Assembly: GCF_028550595.1 (NCBI RefSeq)
Contig: NZ_JAQQGN010000001.1
Location: 186,001-250,000 of the forward strand
Direction of reading: 5' to 3'
Length of the DNA stretch: 64,000 bases
Source: Luteimonas sp. BLCC-B24
Lineage (GTDB): Bacteria; Pseudomonadota; Gammaproteobacteria; Xanthomonadales; Xanthomonadaceae
A model generated the notes under the pieces. That model made no database searches. It was given only the letters and a program-made list of their open reading frames with translations, and had not been told where the DNA came from. A program made the position numbers and the translations under genes. This document shows, in pieces, positions 27,938 through 36,266 of this stretch. The number at the start of each line of letters is the position of its first letter. Positions within the stretch are counted from its first letter, which is position 1.

Positions 27938-28855
27938 TCAGCGCTCGCCCACGTCTCCGCGCGCGAATGCCTGCCGCAAGGCCTCGTACGCGGCCGTCTG
28001 TTCCGGCGTGCGCGGCGGTGGCGCTTCGATATCGAGTTCGATCAGCTGATCGCCCGCCGCAGCGCCGCCCGTTCCGGGCAGGCCGCGGCCGCGCAGACGC
28101 AGTTTGCGTCCAGTCTCCGAACCCGGCGGGATCTTGAGCTCGACGCGCCCCCCCAGCGTGGCCACGCTCACCGTGGCGCCGAGCGCGGCGTCCCAGGCTG
28201 CGATCGGCAACGCGTGGACGATGTTGCGGCCGTCGACGTCGAAGTCGGGATGCGCGGCATATTCGATCTCGAGCAGCAGGTCGCCGCCGTGCTGGCCCTT
28301 GCCCGGCAGGCGGATCACCTGCCCCGGACGGACGCCTTTGGGAATCCGCACATCGAACGTCTTGCCCAGCACCGGCACGCGCACGCTGTCGCCGCGATAG
28401 ACCGTCTCCAGCGGCACGGCCAGCCGCGCGCGCGTGTCGCCGCGGGGTGCGCCGCCGGGCGGCACGCCGCCGCCGCCGAATCCCGCACCGCCGCGGCGGC
28501 GGAAGAGCTCGTCGAAGAAATCGCTGAAACCGCCGCCGGCGCCACCGCCGGCGAAGATCTCGTCGAAATCCGCGCCGCCTCCGCCGCCGTAGCCGCCGAA
28601 ACCGCCCGGCGGCGGCTGCACCTCGTCACCGGTGCGGTAGCCGCGCGCACGCAGCTGATCGAAGGCCTTGCGCTTCTCCGGATCACGCAGGGCCTCGTAG
28701 GCTTCGTTGACCGACTTGAACGTCTCCTCCGCCCCGGCCTCCTTGCTGACGTCGGGGTGGTACTTGCGGGCGAGACGCCGGTAGGCGGTCTTGATCTCGG
28801 CATCGCCCGCGTTGGGCTCGACGCCGAGGATTTCGTAGTAATCCTTGAACTGCAT
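27938..28855 (-). CDS. cbpA: DnaJ-type co-chaperone (CbpA-like)
   Basis: This 305-residue Hsp40 is without a zinc-finger domain. The J domain (residues 1-70) has the HPD motif at 33-35, needed to stimulate DnaK. A Gly/Phe-rich linker (about 78-140) is unusually long in Gly runs. The C-terminal substrate-binding domains I and II follow ([19 protein letters not shown], then [17 protein letters not shown] and [11 protein letters not shown]). The layout matches CbpA/DjlA-like class B co-chaperones. It lies just downstream of an Hsp20 gene on the same strand, separated by a hairpin, so both probably serve protein-folding stress. Confidence 0.9.
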   Translation of the reverse strand: MQFKDYYEILGVEPNAGDAEIKTAYRRLARKYHPDVSKEAGAEETFKSVNEAYEALRDPEKRKAFDQLRARGYRTGDEVQPPPGGFGGYGGGGGADFDEIFAGGGAGGGFSDFFDELFRRRGGAGFGGGGVPPGGAPRGDTRARLAVPLETVYRGDSVRVPVLGKTFDVRIPKGVRPGQVIRLPGKGQHGGDLLLEIEYAAHPDFDVDGRNIVHALPIAAWDAALGATVSVATLGGRVELKIPPGSETGRKLRLRGRGLPGTGGAAAGDQLIELDIEAPPPRTPEQTAAYEALRQAFARGDVGER

Positions 28856-28914
28856 CGTGGTCTTGTCCGGGGCGGCGCCTGACCGGGCCGCGGCAGAGGG
28901 GAACGCCGAAACGG

Positions 28915-28945
28915 CGACGGCCCGCAGGATACCTGCAGGCCGTCG
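28915..28945 (-). terminator. Hairpin downstream of hsp20
   Basis: CGACGGCC...GGCCGTCG (28915-28922 with 28938-28945) encloses an inner GCAGG-ATA-CCTGC stem. A C-A mismatch separates the two. It follows the leftward hsp20 gene and precedes cbpA, so it may partly terminate the heat-shock transcript or shape the cbpA leader. Confidence 0.55.
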
Positions 28946-29003
28946 CGTCAGGTGTGACCCGTCCGCACCGCATCACGGCGCGGACGGACGTCGGCGGCCG
29001 GAC

Positions 29004-29516
29004 TCAGCCCGTCGGCTCCGACGGCGACGCCGGGCCGACCTGGATACGCCGCGGCGTGGTTTCCGGCCGCTTGGGGATGCTGATCTCGAGCACGCCGTTG
29101 CGTCCGCTCGCGGTCACCGCGTCGGCGTCGGCGCTGTCGGGCAGCGCGAACCGGCGATGGAACCGGCCGCTGACGCGCTCCATCCGCGAGAAGCGGACGT
29201 CGCTCTCGCGCCCCTGCCCCTCGCCGGCCTCGGCAGGACGGGTCACACGCTCGCCCTTGAGGCTGAGGATGCCCTTGTCCATCCAGATCTCGACGTCCTC
29301 CGGCTCCAGACCCGGCAGGTCGGCGAGAATGACGAAACGGTCGCGCTCCTCGTGGATGTCGACGCGCGGCACCCACTGGCTGGTGACCACCGACGAGGTG
29401 TCGTGGCCGTCACCGGACTGGACGAACTGGTCGAAGAAGCGGCGCATGTCCTCGTGCAGGCTGCGCTCGTGACGGGTCGGGCTGTGGGAACGCCCGCTGC
29501 TGGAATCGTGTCGCAT
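29004..29516 (-). CDS. Small heat-shock protein (Hsp20/alpha-crystallin)
   Basis: This 170-residue holdase chaperone keeps unfolded proteins soluble for the DnaK/ClpB system. The alpha-crystallin domain runs from about residue 50 (WVPRVDIHEERDRFVILADL) through ILSLKGERV to the conserved block GVLEISIPKRPE. The short N-terminal arm is charged (MRHDSSSGRSHSPTRHERSL). ATG 29516 is preferred over an upstream in-frame start because GGAGCC lies at a fitting distance and the sigma-32 promoter at 29563-29590 would give a leader of about 40 bases. It is divergent from a peroxiredoxin gene. Confidence 0.93.
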   Translation of the reverse strand: MRHDSSSGRSHSPTRHERSLHEDMRRFFDQFVQSGDGHDTSSVVTSQWVPRVDIHEERDRFVILADLPGLEPEDVEIWMDKGILSLKGERVTRPAEAGEGQGRESDVRFSRMERVSGRFHRRFALPDSADADAVTASGRNGVLEISIPKRPETTPRRIQVGPASPSEPTG

Positions 29517-29562
29517 GATGCTGGCTCCGCATGGCTGTGCGGCCGGGGCCGCGATGCGCACG

Positions 29563-29590
29563 ATCTGGGAATCACCCGCGCGGTTTCAAG
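29563..29590 (-). promoter_or_regulatory. Sigma-32 (heat-shock) promoter of hsp20
   Basis: Read on the minus strand, CTTGAAA (29590-29584) is a perfect match to the sigma-32 -35 consensus. After a 13-bp spacer comes TCCCAGAT (29570-29563), close to the -10 CCCCATNT. Position and spacing fit heat-shock control of the Hsp20 gene. Confidence 0.8.
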
Positions 29591-29657
29591 CGGTCACCTC
29601 GCCGCCTGCGGCGACCGGATAGACTTTTCGTTCACTCTCCCCCGGACGGCCCCCGCC

Positions 29658-30137
29658 ATGCCCATCCAGATCGGCGACACCATTCCCGAAGTCACCCTCA
29701 AGCACATCCACGACGGCGTCCGGATCATCGACACGCCGACCCTGTTCTCCGGCAAGAAGGTGCTCCTGTTCGCCGTGCCGGGCGCGTTCACCCCCACCTG
29801 CTCGGAGCATCACCTGCCCGGCTACGTCGAGCGCTTCGACGAGTTCCGCAAGCGCGGCATCGATGTCGCCTGTGTGGCGGTGAACGATCCCTTCGTCATG
29901 CAGGCCTGGGGCGAAAGCGTCGACGTCCCGAACGGCCTGCAGATGCTCGCCGACGGCAACGCGGAGTTCGTCCGTGCACTGGGCCTCGAGATGGACGCCA
30001 GTGCGTACGGCATGGGGCTGCGCGCGCGGCGGTTCGCGCTGTACGCCGAGGACGGTGTGGTGCGTCAGCTGTTCGTCGAGGCGCCCGGCGAATTCAAGGT
30101 GTCGTCGGCCGAACACGTGCTCGCCCAGATCGGCTGA
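29658..30137 (+). CDS. Peroxiredoxin, Prx5/AhpE-like atypical type
   Basis: This 159-residue thioredoxin-fold peroxidase reduces hydrogen peroxide and organic peroxides. The peroxidatic Cys is C48 or nearby in PGAFTPTCSEHHLPGY, the Prx5 signature. Family blocks CVAVNDPFVMQAWGES, LADGNAEFVRALGLEMD and YGMGLRARRFALY are complete, and the C-terminus (VSSAEHVLAQIG) is the usual length. No second resolving Cys close to the end is seen, so it may use glutathione or glutaredoxin. A TAGACT box at 29620-29625 could be its -10. It is divergent from hsp20. Confidence 0.93.
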   Translation: MPIQIGDTIPEVTLKHIHDGVRIIDTPTLFSGKKVLLFAVPGAFTPTCSEHHLPGYVERFDEFRKRGIDVACVAVNDPFVMQAWGESVDVPNGLQMLADGNAEFVRALGLEMDASAYGMGLRARRFALYAEDGVVRQLFVEAPGEFKVSSAEHVLAQIG

Positions 30138-30236
30138 GGCGCCGCCGGCCTCGCCGGGGACGCCACCGGCCGGTGTCCGTGAGCCGGCCTTGACGGTCCG
30201 GTGCGTAGGCTGCCTGCACCGAAGGGAGCCCCACCG

Positions 30237-31910
30237 ATGACCGATACCAGCCGCGTGCTCGCGCGCAATGCGCAGATCCTGCGTTTCCTGATCAAGTACC
30301 GCCGCGCGGGCGTGCTCTCCGGGGTCGACATCGACCCCGCCACGTCGGACATCGACACCGGCGACGACGGCAAGCCGGAGGCCTTCGTCGACGACCTCGA
30401 AGCCCTGGGCCCGACCTTCATCAAGATCGGCCAGGCCTTGTCCACACGACCGGACATGGTGCCGCCGGCCTACATCGCCGCGCTCGAGCGCATGCAGGAC
30501 GATGTCGCGCCGCTGCCCTTCGAGGTGATCCACGACGCGGTCGAAGAGGCGCTGGGCGTGCGCGTGAGCAAGATCTTCGAGACGTTCGAAGAAACGCCGC
30601 TGGGCTGCGCATCGCTCGCGCAGGTCCATCGTGCGACGCTGCGCGACGGCCGGCGCGTGGCGGTGAAGGTGCAGCGCCCCGGCATCGTCGAACAGATCCG
30701 CGACGATCTCGACACCCTCGCCCGCCTCGCCGGCGGCGTCGACCGGGTGACCGACGTGGGCCGCCGCATCCGCTTCGCCGACTGGGTGCACGAATTCCGC
30801 CGCACGCTGCTGGCCGAGCTCGACTACCGGGTCGAAGCCGAGAATCTCGATCGCTTCGACGCCCACTTCGAGGCCTATCCGACGCTGTTCGTGCCCAAGC
30901 CGATCTGGGACCTCACCCGTGCGCGGGTGCTGACCATGGAACTGGTCGAGGGCACCAAGGTCACCGACATCAGCGGCCTGCAGCGCACCGAACACGATAT
31001 GGGGCCGCTGGCGACCTCGCTGTTGCACGGCTATCTGGATCAGGTGTTCGTGCACGGCGACATCCACGCCGACCCGCACCCGGGCAATCTGCTCTACACC
31101 CGCGACGGTCGCCTCGGCCTGCTCGATCTCGGCATGGTGGCCCACGTGCCGCCACGCACCCGGGAGCGCCTGCTCAAACTCCTGTTCGCCGCTGTCGACG
31201 GACGCGGCGAACAGGTGGCGGCCGAAGGCATCGCGATGGGCACGCGCCTCGAGGACTTCGACGAGGAGCGCTACTACCGCGACGTCGGGCAGCTGGTGGC
31301 CCGGTATGCCGCGCAGACGGGCGCCACCGGGCAGACCGAAGGCCGACTGATGCTCGACCTGGTGCGCCTGGCGACCGCGTGCGGGCTGCGCACCGCACCC
31401 GAGATGAGCCTGCTCGGCAAGACCCTGCTGCACCTGGAATCGGTGGTGACGGCGCTCGATCCCGAGCTGGACATGAAGCGTGTCGTCGAGGACCACCTCA
31501 ACGACATGATGCGCAAGCGCCTGCGCAAATCGCTGTCGCCGGCGAGTCTGGCGAGCGAGATGATGGACCTGCAGGAACTGGTGCGCGACGCCCCGCGCAA
31601 GGTGTCGAACGTGCTGTCGCTGCTGTCGGAGAACCGGTTGCAGATGCGCGTCACCGGTCTCGAGGAGTCGCATCTGCTCGAAAGCCTGCACAAGATCGCC
31701 AACCGTATCGCCGCGGGCATCGTGACCGCAGCGCTGATCGTCGCGTCGGCGATGATGATGGACAACCCCGACGGCCCACGGCTGTTCGGCTATCCGGCGA
31801 TCGCGATGCTGCTGTTCCTCACCGGTGCCTCGCTCGGCATCGCCATCGTGCTCAGCGCCCTGCTCGGTGACCGCCGCGCCCGGCCGAACGAGGAACGCGG
31901 GCCACGCTGA
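30237..31910 (+). CDS. ABC1/UbiB-type atypical kinase
   Basis: This 557-residue protein is of the ABC1/ADCK/UbiB family, ATP-binding proteins needed for ubiquinone synthesis or quinone distribution. The KxGQ motif is LGPTFIKIGQALSTRPDM, the ATP-site Lys is in VAVKVQRPG, and the catalytic block is VHGDIHADPHPGN with LGLLDLGMV. The C-terminal end has two membrane helices (IVTAALIVASAMMM and AIAMLLFLTGASLGIAIVL), as in UbiB, anchoring it to the inner membrane. It is longer at the N-terminus than typical ubiB and not in a ubiE-ubiJ-ubiB operon, so a paralogue role is possible. Confidence 0.87.
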   Translation: MTDTSRVLARNAQILRFLIKYRRAGVLSGVDIDPATSDIDTGDDGKPEAFVDDLEALGPTFIKIGQALSTRPDMVPPAYIAALERMQDDVAPLPFEVIHDAVEEALGVRVSKIFETFEETPLGCASLAQVHRATLRDGRRVAVKVQRPGIVEQIRDDLDTLARLAGGVDRVTDVGRRIRFADWVHEFRRTLLAELDYRVEAENLDRFDAHFEAYPTLFVPKPIWDLTRARVLTMELVEGTKVTDISGLQRTEHDMGPLATSLLHGYLDQVFVHGDIHADPHPGNLLYTRDGRLGLLDLGMVAHVPPRTRERLLKLLFAAVDGRGEQVAAEGIAMGTRLEDFDEERYYRDVGQLVARYAAQTGATGQTEGRLMLDLVRLATACGLRTAPEMSLLGKTLLHLESVVTALDPELDMKRVVEDHLNDMMRKRLRKSLSPASLASEMMDLQELVRDAPRKVSNVLSLLSENRLQMRVTGLEESHLLESLHKIANRIAAGIVTAALIVASAMMMDNPDGPRLFGYPAIAMLLFLTGASLGIAIVLSALLGDRRARPNEERGPR

Positions 31911-31933
31911 CGCCGATGCGGCGCCGTCCATCA

Positions 31934-31965
31934 GATGAGAACCGGTCTCATCGGTCTGTTATGAT
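31934..31965 (+). promoter_or_regulatory. Palindrome and -10 box upstream of fpr
   Basis: GATGAGA-ACCGG-TCTCATC (31934-31952) is a perfect 7-bp inverted repeat around a 5-bp centre, at the position where a -35 box would be. It is followed by TATGAT (31960-31965), a good -10. No normal -35 is seen, so an activator bound to the palindrome, such as a redox-responsive LysR or SoxR-type protein, may drive fpr. Confidence 0.6.
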
Positions 31966-31995
31966 GGGCGGCTCCCCGCGCGATGCCTGCTTGCC

Positions 31996-32790
31996 ATGTC
32001 AGCCGCTTTTGGCACCGAAACAGTGCTGGACGTCCGCCACTGGACGGACGCCTACTTCAGCTTCACCACCACCCGCGACGACGGTTTCCGGTTCGAGAAC
32101 GGACAGTTCGTGATGATCGGGCTGGAGGTCGACGGCAAGCCCTTGCTGCGCGCCTATTCGATCGCCAGCGCCAACTGGGAGGAACAGCTGGAGTTCTTCA
32201 GCATCAAGGTCGACAACGGCCCGCTGACCTCGCGCCTGCAGCACATCCGGCCGGGTGATCGCGTCCTGGTGGGACGCAAGCCGACCGGCACGCTGCTGAT
32301 CCACGATCTGCATCCGGGGCGCAATCTCTACCTCCTGGGCACCGGGACCGGCTTCGCGCCGTGGCTGTCGGTGATCAAGGATCCGGAGACCTACGAGCGC
32401 TTCGACAAGGTCGTCGTCACCCATGGCGTGCGCACGCCGCAGGATCTGGCCTACCGCGACTACATCGTCAACGAGCTGCCGCATCACGAGTTCCTCGGCG
32501 AGCAGATGTCGAAGCAACTTCTCTACTACCCGGCCGTCACCCGCGAGGATTTCGAGTTCGGCGGGCGCAGTCACCGCGGCCGCCTGACCGAGCTGCTCGA
32601 CAGCGGGCGCATGGCGTCCGACCTGGGCCTGCCACCGCTCGATCCGGCGCATGACCGCGCCATGATCTGCGGCAGCCCGCAGATGCTGGCCGACTTCCGC
32701 CACCTGCTGGACGCACGTGGGTTCGAGGCCGCGCCGCGCATCGGCACACCGGGTCAGTACGTCTTCGAACGCGCCTTCGTCGAAAAGTAG
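31996..32790 (+). CDS. fpr: Ferredoxin/flavodoxin-NADP+ reductase
   Basis: This 264-residue FAD enzyme of the bacterial Fpr class exchanges electrons between NADPH and ferredoxin or flavodoxin. It supports Fe-S repair and oxidative-stress defence. FAD is held by RAYSIAS (RxYS), with NGQFVMIGLEV before it. The NADP site is LLGTGTGFAPW and the C-terminal block CGSPQMLADF. The chain ends FVEK, the subclass II ending that stacks near the flavin. No clear Shine-Dalgarno precedes the ATG. The palindrome at 31934 suggests inducible control. A universal stress gene follows. Confidence 0.93.
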   Translation: MSAAFGTETVLDVRHWTDAYFSFTTTRDDGFRFENGQFVMIGLEVDGKPLLRAYSIASANWEEQLEFFSIKVDNGPLTSRLQHIRPGDRVLVGRKPTGTLLIHDLHPGRNLYLLGTGTGFAPWLSVIKDPETYERFDKVVVTHGVRTPQDLAYRDYIVNELPHHEFLGEQMSKQLLYYPAVTREDFEFGGRSHRGRLTELLDSGRMASDLGLPPLDPAHDRAMICGSPQMLADFRHLLDARGFEAAPRIGTPGQYVFERAFVEK

Positions 32791-32806
32791 CCGCGCGCCG
32801 GACTAC

Positions 32807-32829
32807 ACTCCCCGCAGTTTCCGGGGAGT
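32807..32829 (+). promoter_or_regulatory. Hairpin that sequesters the ribosome site of the usp gene
   Basis: ACTCCCCG (32807-32814) pairs perfectly with CGGGGAGT (32822-32829) over a CAGTTTC loop. The right arm contains the GGGGAG Shine-Dalgarno, five bases before the ATG at 32834. The structure could block translation until melted, or serve as an fpr 3' hairpin. Confidence 0.65.
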
Positions 32830-32833
32830 GCAC

Positions 32834-33256
32834 ATGAAGATTCTCGTCACCGTCGACGGCAGCGACATCAGCCTGCGGGCGCTCAAGTACGCGTTGAACC
32901 TGGCCAAGCAGCTCGCCAAGCCGGGGGCCGTCACCGTTCTGCACGTGGACCCGCCCGTGTTTCCAGGGGTCGAGCGCCGGATCGGCGCGCAGGCCGTGGC
33001 CGACTACCATGCGGCCAACCACGCACACGCGCTCGCCCCGGCCCGGGCCACGCTCAAGCGCAGCAAGCTCGCCGTGGACGAGGTCCATGCCGTGGGCGAG
33101 GTCGCCGACACCATTCTGGAAGTGGCACGCAAGCGGCGGACCGATCTGATCGTCATGGGCTCGCACGGACGCACCGCCGTGCAGGGCGTGCTGCTCGGCT
33201 CGGTGTCGACCAAGGTGATCGCGCAGACCGACATCCCGGTCACGATCATCCGCTGA
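32834..33256 (+). CDS. Universal stress protein (UspA superfamily)
   Basis: This 140-residue cytoplasmic Usp-fold protein has the ATP-binding signature GSHGRTAVQGVLLGSVS (G-2x-G-9x-G-S/T) at about residues 115-131 and the N-terminal ILVTVDGSDISLRALKYAL with the conserved Asp. ATP-binding Usp proteins act in growth-arrest and stress responses, often without a known enzymatic role. It lies 43 bases after fpr and may be co-transcribed, with translation controlled by the hairpin over its ribosome site. It converges on the glutathione peroxidase gene with a 12-base gap. Confidence 0.92.
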   Translation: MKILVTVDGSDISLRALKYALNLAKQLAKPGAVTVLHVDPPVFPGVERRIGAQAVADYHAANHAHALAPARATLKRSKLAVDEVHAVGEVADTILEVARKRRTDLIVMGSHGRTAVQGVLLGSVSTKVIAQTDIPVTIIR

Positions 33257-33268
33257 ACGCCGAGGTGT

Positions 33269-33760
33269 TCAGGCCGTTGCGGCCAGCGCCTGCTCGATCG
33301 GTGACCGCAGCGCGGATGGCGGCGTCGACGGCGCGAACCGCCGCAGCACCTGGCCATCGCGGCCGACCAGGAATTTGGTGAAGTTCCACTTGATCGCGCG
33401 GGTGCCCAGGACCCCGCGCTTCTGCTGCGCCAGCCACGCCCACAGCGGATGCGCGCCCGGTCCGTTGACCTCGACCTTGGCGAACATCGGGAAGTCGACG
33501 GCGTAGTTCAGTGCGCAGAACCGGCGGATGTCGGCGGCGTCGCCCGGCTCCTGGTGGCGGAACTGGTCGCAGGGAAATCCGAGCACGACGAGCCCGCGGC
33601 CACTGTAATCCGCCCACAACTGCTGCAGGCCGGCGTACTGCGGCGTAAACCCGCAGCGTGAGGCCACATTGACGATCAGAAGCACGCGATCGGCGAAATC
33701 CGACAGCGGCTGGTGTTGGCCCTCGAGCGTGGTCGCCTCGAAGTCGAATGCGCAGGGCAT
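33269..33760 (-). CDS. Glutathione peroxidase (thioredoxin-type)
   Basis: This 163-residue cytoplasmic thiol peroxidase has catalytic C36 in NVASRCGFTPQY. The second motif is FPCDQFRHQEPG, with the Cys and Gln that typify the non-selenium, usually thioredoxin-dependent class. The active-site WNFTKFLVGRDG is present too. The start MPCAFDFEAT gives normal family length; the frame continues upstream without homology. A more divergent, membrane-anchored paralogue lies at 6.8 kb. Its 3' end faces the usp gene within 12 bases. Confidence 0.93.
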   Translation of the reverse strand: MPCAFDFEATTLEGQHQPLSDFADRVLLIVNVASRCGFTPQYAGLQQLWADYSGRGLVVLGFPCDQFRHQEPGDAADIRRFCALNYAVDFPMFAKVEVNGPGAHPLWAWLAQQKRGVLGTRAIKWNFTKFLVGRDGQVLRRFAPSTPPSALRSPIEQALAATA

Positions 33761-33948
33761 GGCGGTCTCCTGTGGAAGCGCCGAGTCTGCGACAGGCGTC
33801 GCCGCCGCGCCATCGATCTGCGGCCCTGTATCAAGTGAGGCGTGCAACACCCTGATTTTCCAAGGGCTGGCCGCGCGCGACTTCCGGCACGGGCGGTGGT
33901 CCAAGGCGATGGGCTAGCCTAGCGGGTCCTGTCATCCGGAGAGTCCCC

Positions 33949-36147
33949 TTGCTGAAGCACCCGCTCGCCGCCGCCCTGTGCGCGGTTCTCGCCGTCTCCG
34001 CATTGCCCGCCCTCGCCCAGACCGGCACCGGCAGCACCACCGCGCAGGCCGCGAGCGCCCAGCGCCCGGCCGACAATCCGCTGTTCGTCGAGAGCACGCT
34101 CGACCTGCAGTACCCGCATTTCGACCGCATCCAGGACGCGCATTTCGCCCCGGCCTTCGACGCGGGCATGGCCGAGAACCTGCGCGAGATCGAGGCGATC
34201 GCGCGCAATCGCGAGGCACCGACCTTCGAGAACACCATCATCGCGCTCGAGCGCTCGGGCAAGCTGCTCTCGCGCGCCCGGGTGATCTTCGGCAGCCTCA
34301 ACGGCACCGACACCAACGACACGCGCCGCAAGATCGATGCCGAGTACGCGCCGAAGTTCGCCGCGCATCGTGACGCGATCATGCTCAACCCGCAGCTCTT
34401 CGCGCGGATCGACACCTTGTACAAGAACGTCGGCAATCTCGGGCTCGATGCCGAAAGCCAGCGCCTGGTCGAGCGCTACCACACGATGTTCGTCCGCGCC
34501 GGCGCCAACCTCACCGAAGCGCAGAAGCAGGAAATGCGCCGGATCAACGCCGAGTCCGCGCGCCTCGGCACGACCTTCAGCCAGAACGTGCTCGCGGAGG
34601 TCAACGATTCGGCCGTTGTCGTCGAGACCCGGGAAGAACTCGACGGCCTGAGCGATGCGCAGATCGCCGCGGCCGCCGCCGAGGCGAAGACCCGCGGCCT
34701 CGACGGCAAGTACGTCATCACCCTGCTCAACACGACCGGCCAGCCGGTGCTGCCGCAGGTCAACAACCGCGCCCTGCGCGAGCGCATCCATACCGCGTCG
34801 GTGAACCGCGGCAGCCGCGGCAACCAGTACGACAACACCCAGGTCATCGCCGACATCCTCAAGCTGCGTGCCGAGCGCGCGAACCTGATGGGCTATCCCA
34901 ACCAGGCGACTTTCATTCTCGAGGACTCGACCGCCGGCACGGTGGAGGCGGTCAACAGCATGCTGGGCCAGCTGGCGCCGGCGGCCGTCGCCAACGCCCG
35001 GCAGGAGGCTGCCGAACTGCAGGCCATGATCGACCGCGAGCAGGCGGCCAAGGGCGAGCCGACCTTCCAGCTCGAGCCCTGGGACTGGGCCTACTACACC
35101 GAGAAGGTGCGCCAGGACAAATACAGCTTCGACGACGCGCAGATCAAGCCGTACTTCGAGATGAAGAACGTGCTGGAGAACGGCGTGTTTTTCGCCGCGA
35201 CCCAGTTCTACGGCATCACGTTCAGGGAGCGGACCGACCTGCCGAAGTACCACCCCGACACCTGGACCTACGACGTCTTCAACGAGGACGGCAGCCCGCT
35301 CGCGATCTTCATCTTCGATCCGTACGCGCGCGCGTCCAAGCGCGGCGGCGCGTGGATGAATTCCTATGTCTCGCAGTCGGAACTCGAGGGCACGCTCACC
35401 GTCACCGCCAACCACCAGAACATCCCCAAGCCGCAGGCCGGCCAGCCGACGCTGCTGACCTGGGACGAGGTGACCACGATGTTCCACGAGTTCGGTCACT
35501 CCTTGCACGGCATGTTCTCGGACGTGAAGTACCCCTTCTTCAGCGGCACCAGCGTGCCGCGGGACTTCGTCGAGTTCCCGTCGCAGGTCAACGAAATGTG
35601 GGCCGACTGGCCGTCGATCCTCGCCAACTACGCCAAGCACTATCAGACCGGCGAGGCGATGCCGGCCGAATTGATCGAGCGCGTCCAGGCTGCGGCCAAG
35701 TTCAACCAGGGGTTCGCGACCACCGAGTATCTGGGCGCCGCGATGCTCGACCAGTACCTGCACCAGCTGCCGGCCGACCAGTTGCCGAGCGGTGATCAGG
35801 TCATGGCGACCGAAGCCGCCGCGCTCGCGGCCGCCGGCCTCGACTATCCGCCGGTGCCGCCGCGCTACCGCACGCCGTACTTCAGCCACATCAACGGCGG
35901 CTATGCGGCCGGCTACTACGCCTACATCTGGTCGGAAGTACTGGACGCGAACACGGTGCAGTGGATCGAGCAGAACGGCGGCCTGACCCGTGCGAACGGC
36001 GACCGTCTGCGCAGCACCCTGCTGTCGCGTGGCGGCAGCAAGGATGCCAAGCAGCTGTTCGTCGATTTCACCGGCGCCGAGCCGCGGATCGAGCCGCTGC
36101 TGATTAAGCGTGGCCTGGCCCCGGACCCGGCCGAGGCATCGAACTGA
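33949..36147 (+). CDS. M3-family metallopeptidase (peptidyl-dipeptidase Dcp-like), exported
   Basis: This 732-residue zinc peptidase begins at a TTG that opens a clear signal peptide (LAAALCAVLAVSALPALAQ), so it acts in the periplasm. Zinc ligands are in HEFGHSLHG (residues 513-521), with the distal Glu in the following FVEFPSQVNE block. Preceding conserved stretches such as FDPYARASKRGGAWM and VTANHQN match the Dcp/oligopeptidase A family, which trims dipeptides or cleaves short peptides. Length is normal for Dcp with a signal. GAGAG before the TTG is a plausible ribosome site. It fits a peptide-utilisation theme with the peptide transporter at 40.5 kb. Confidence 0.92.
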   Translation: MLKHPLAAALCAVLAVSALPALAQTGTGSTTAQAASAQRPADNPLFVESTLDLQYPHFDRIQDAHFAPAFDAGMAENLREIEAIARNREAPTFENTIIALERSGKLLSRARVIFGSLNGTDTNDTRRKIDAEYAPKFAAHRDAIMLNPQLFARIDTLYKNVGNLGLDAESQRLVERYHTMFVRAGANLTEAQKQEMRRINAESARLGTTFSQNVLAEVNDSAVVVETREELDGLSDAQIAAAAAEAKTRGLDGKYVITLLNTTGQPVLPQVNNRALRERIHTASVNRGSRGNQYDNTQVIADILKLRAERANLMGYPNQATFILEDSTAGTVEAVNSMLGQLAPAAVANARQEAAELQAMIDREQAAKGEPTFQLEPWDWAYYTEKVRQDKYSFDDAQIKPYFEMKNVLENGVFFAATQFYGITFRERTDLPKYHPDTWTYDVFNEDGSPLAIFIFDPYARASKRGGAWMNSYVSQSELEGTLTVTANHQNIPKPQAGQPTLLTWDEVTTMFHEFGHSLHGMFSDVKYPFFSGTSVPRDFVEFPSQVNEMWADWPSILANYAKHYQTGEAMPAELIERVQAAAKFNQGFATTEYLGAAMLDQYLHQLPADQLPSGDQVMATEAAALAAAGLDYPPVPPRYRTPYFSHINGGYAAGYYAYIWSEVLDANTVQWIEQNGGLTRANGDRLRSTLLSRGGSKDAKQLFVDFTGAEPRIEPLLIKRGLAPDPAEASN

Positions 36148-36168
36148 CGCGCCCGCCGTACTCGTCCA

Positions 36169-36199
36169 GACAACGCCCGGCCTCGTGCCGGGCGTTGTC
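36169..36199 (+). terminator. Perfect 13-bp hairpin after the M3 peptidase gene
   Basis: GACAACGCCCGGC (36169-36181) pairs with GCCGGGCGTTGTC (36187-36199) across a CTCGT loop. It starts 21 bases past the stop codon. There is no T-run but the stem is long and perfect, so it probably ends or stabilises the peptidase transcript. Confidence 0.7.
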
Positions 36200-36266
36200 G
36201 TTGGCGTGGCCCGCTGGCCCACGCACGTGCGCCGCCCCGGCACACATACGGCAGTAGCATGGCGGC

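Noticed and set aside
29586-31931. 781-codon minus-strand frame opposite the peroxiredoxin and ABC1 kinase genes
   Set aside because: Both opposite-strand genes have complete family motifs; this frame reads as a His/Arg-rich shadow.
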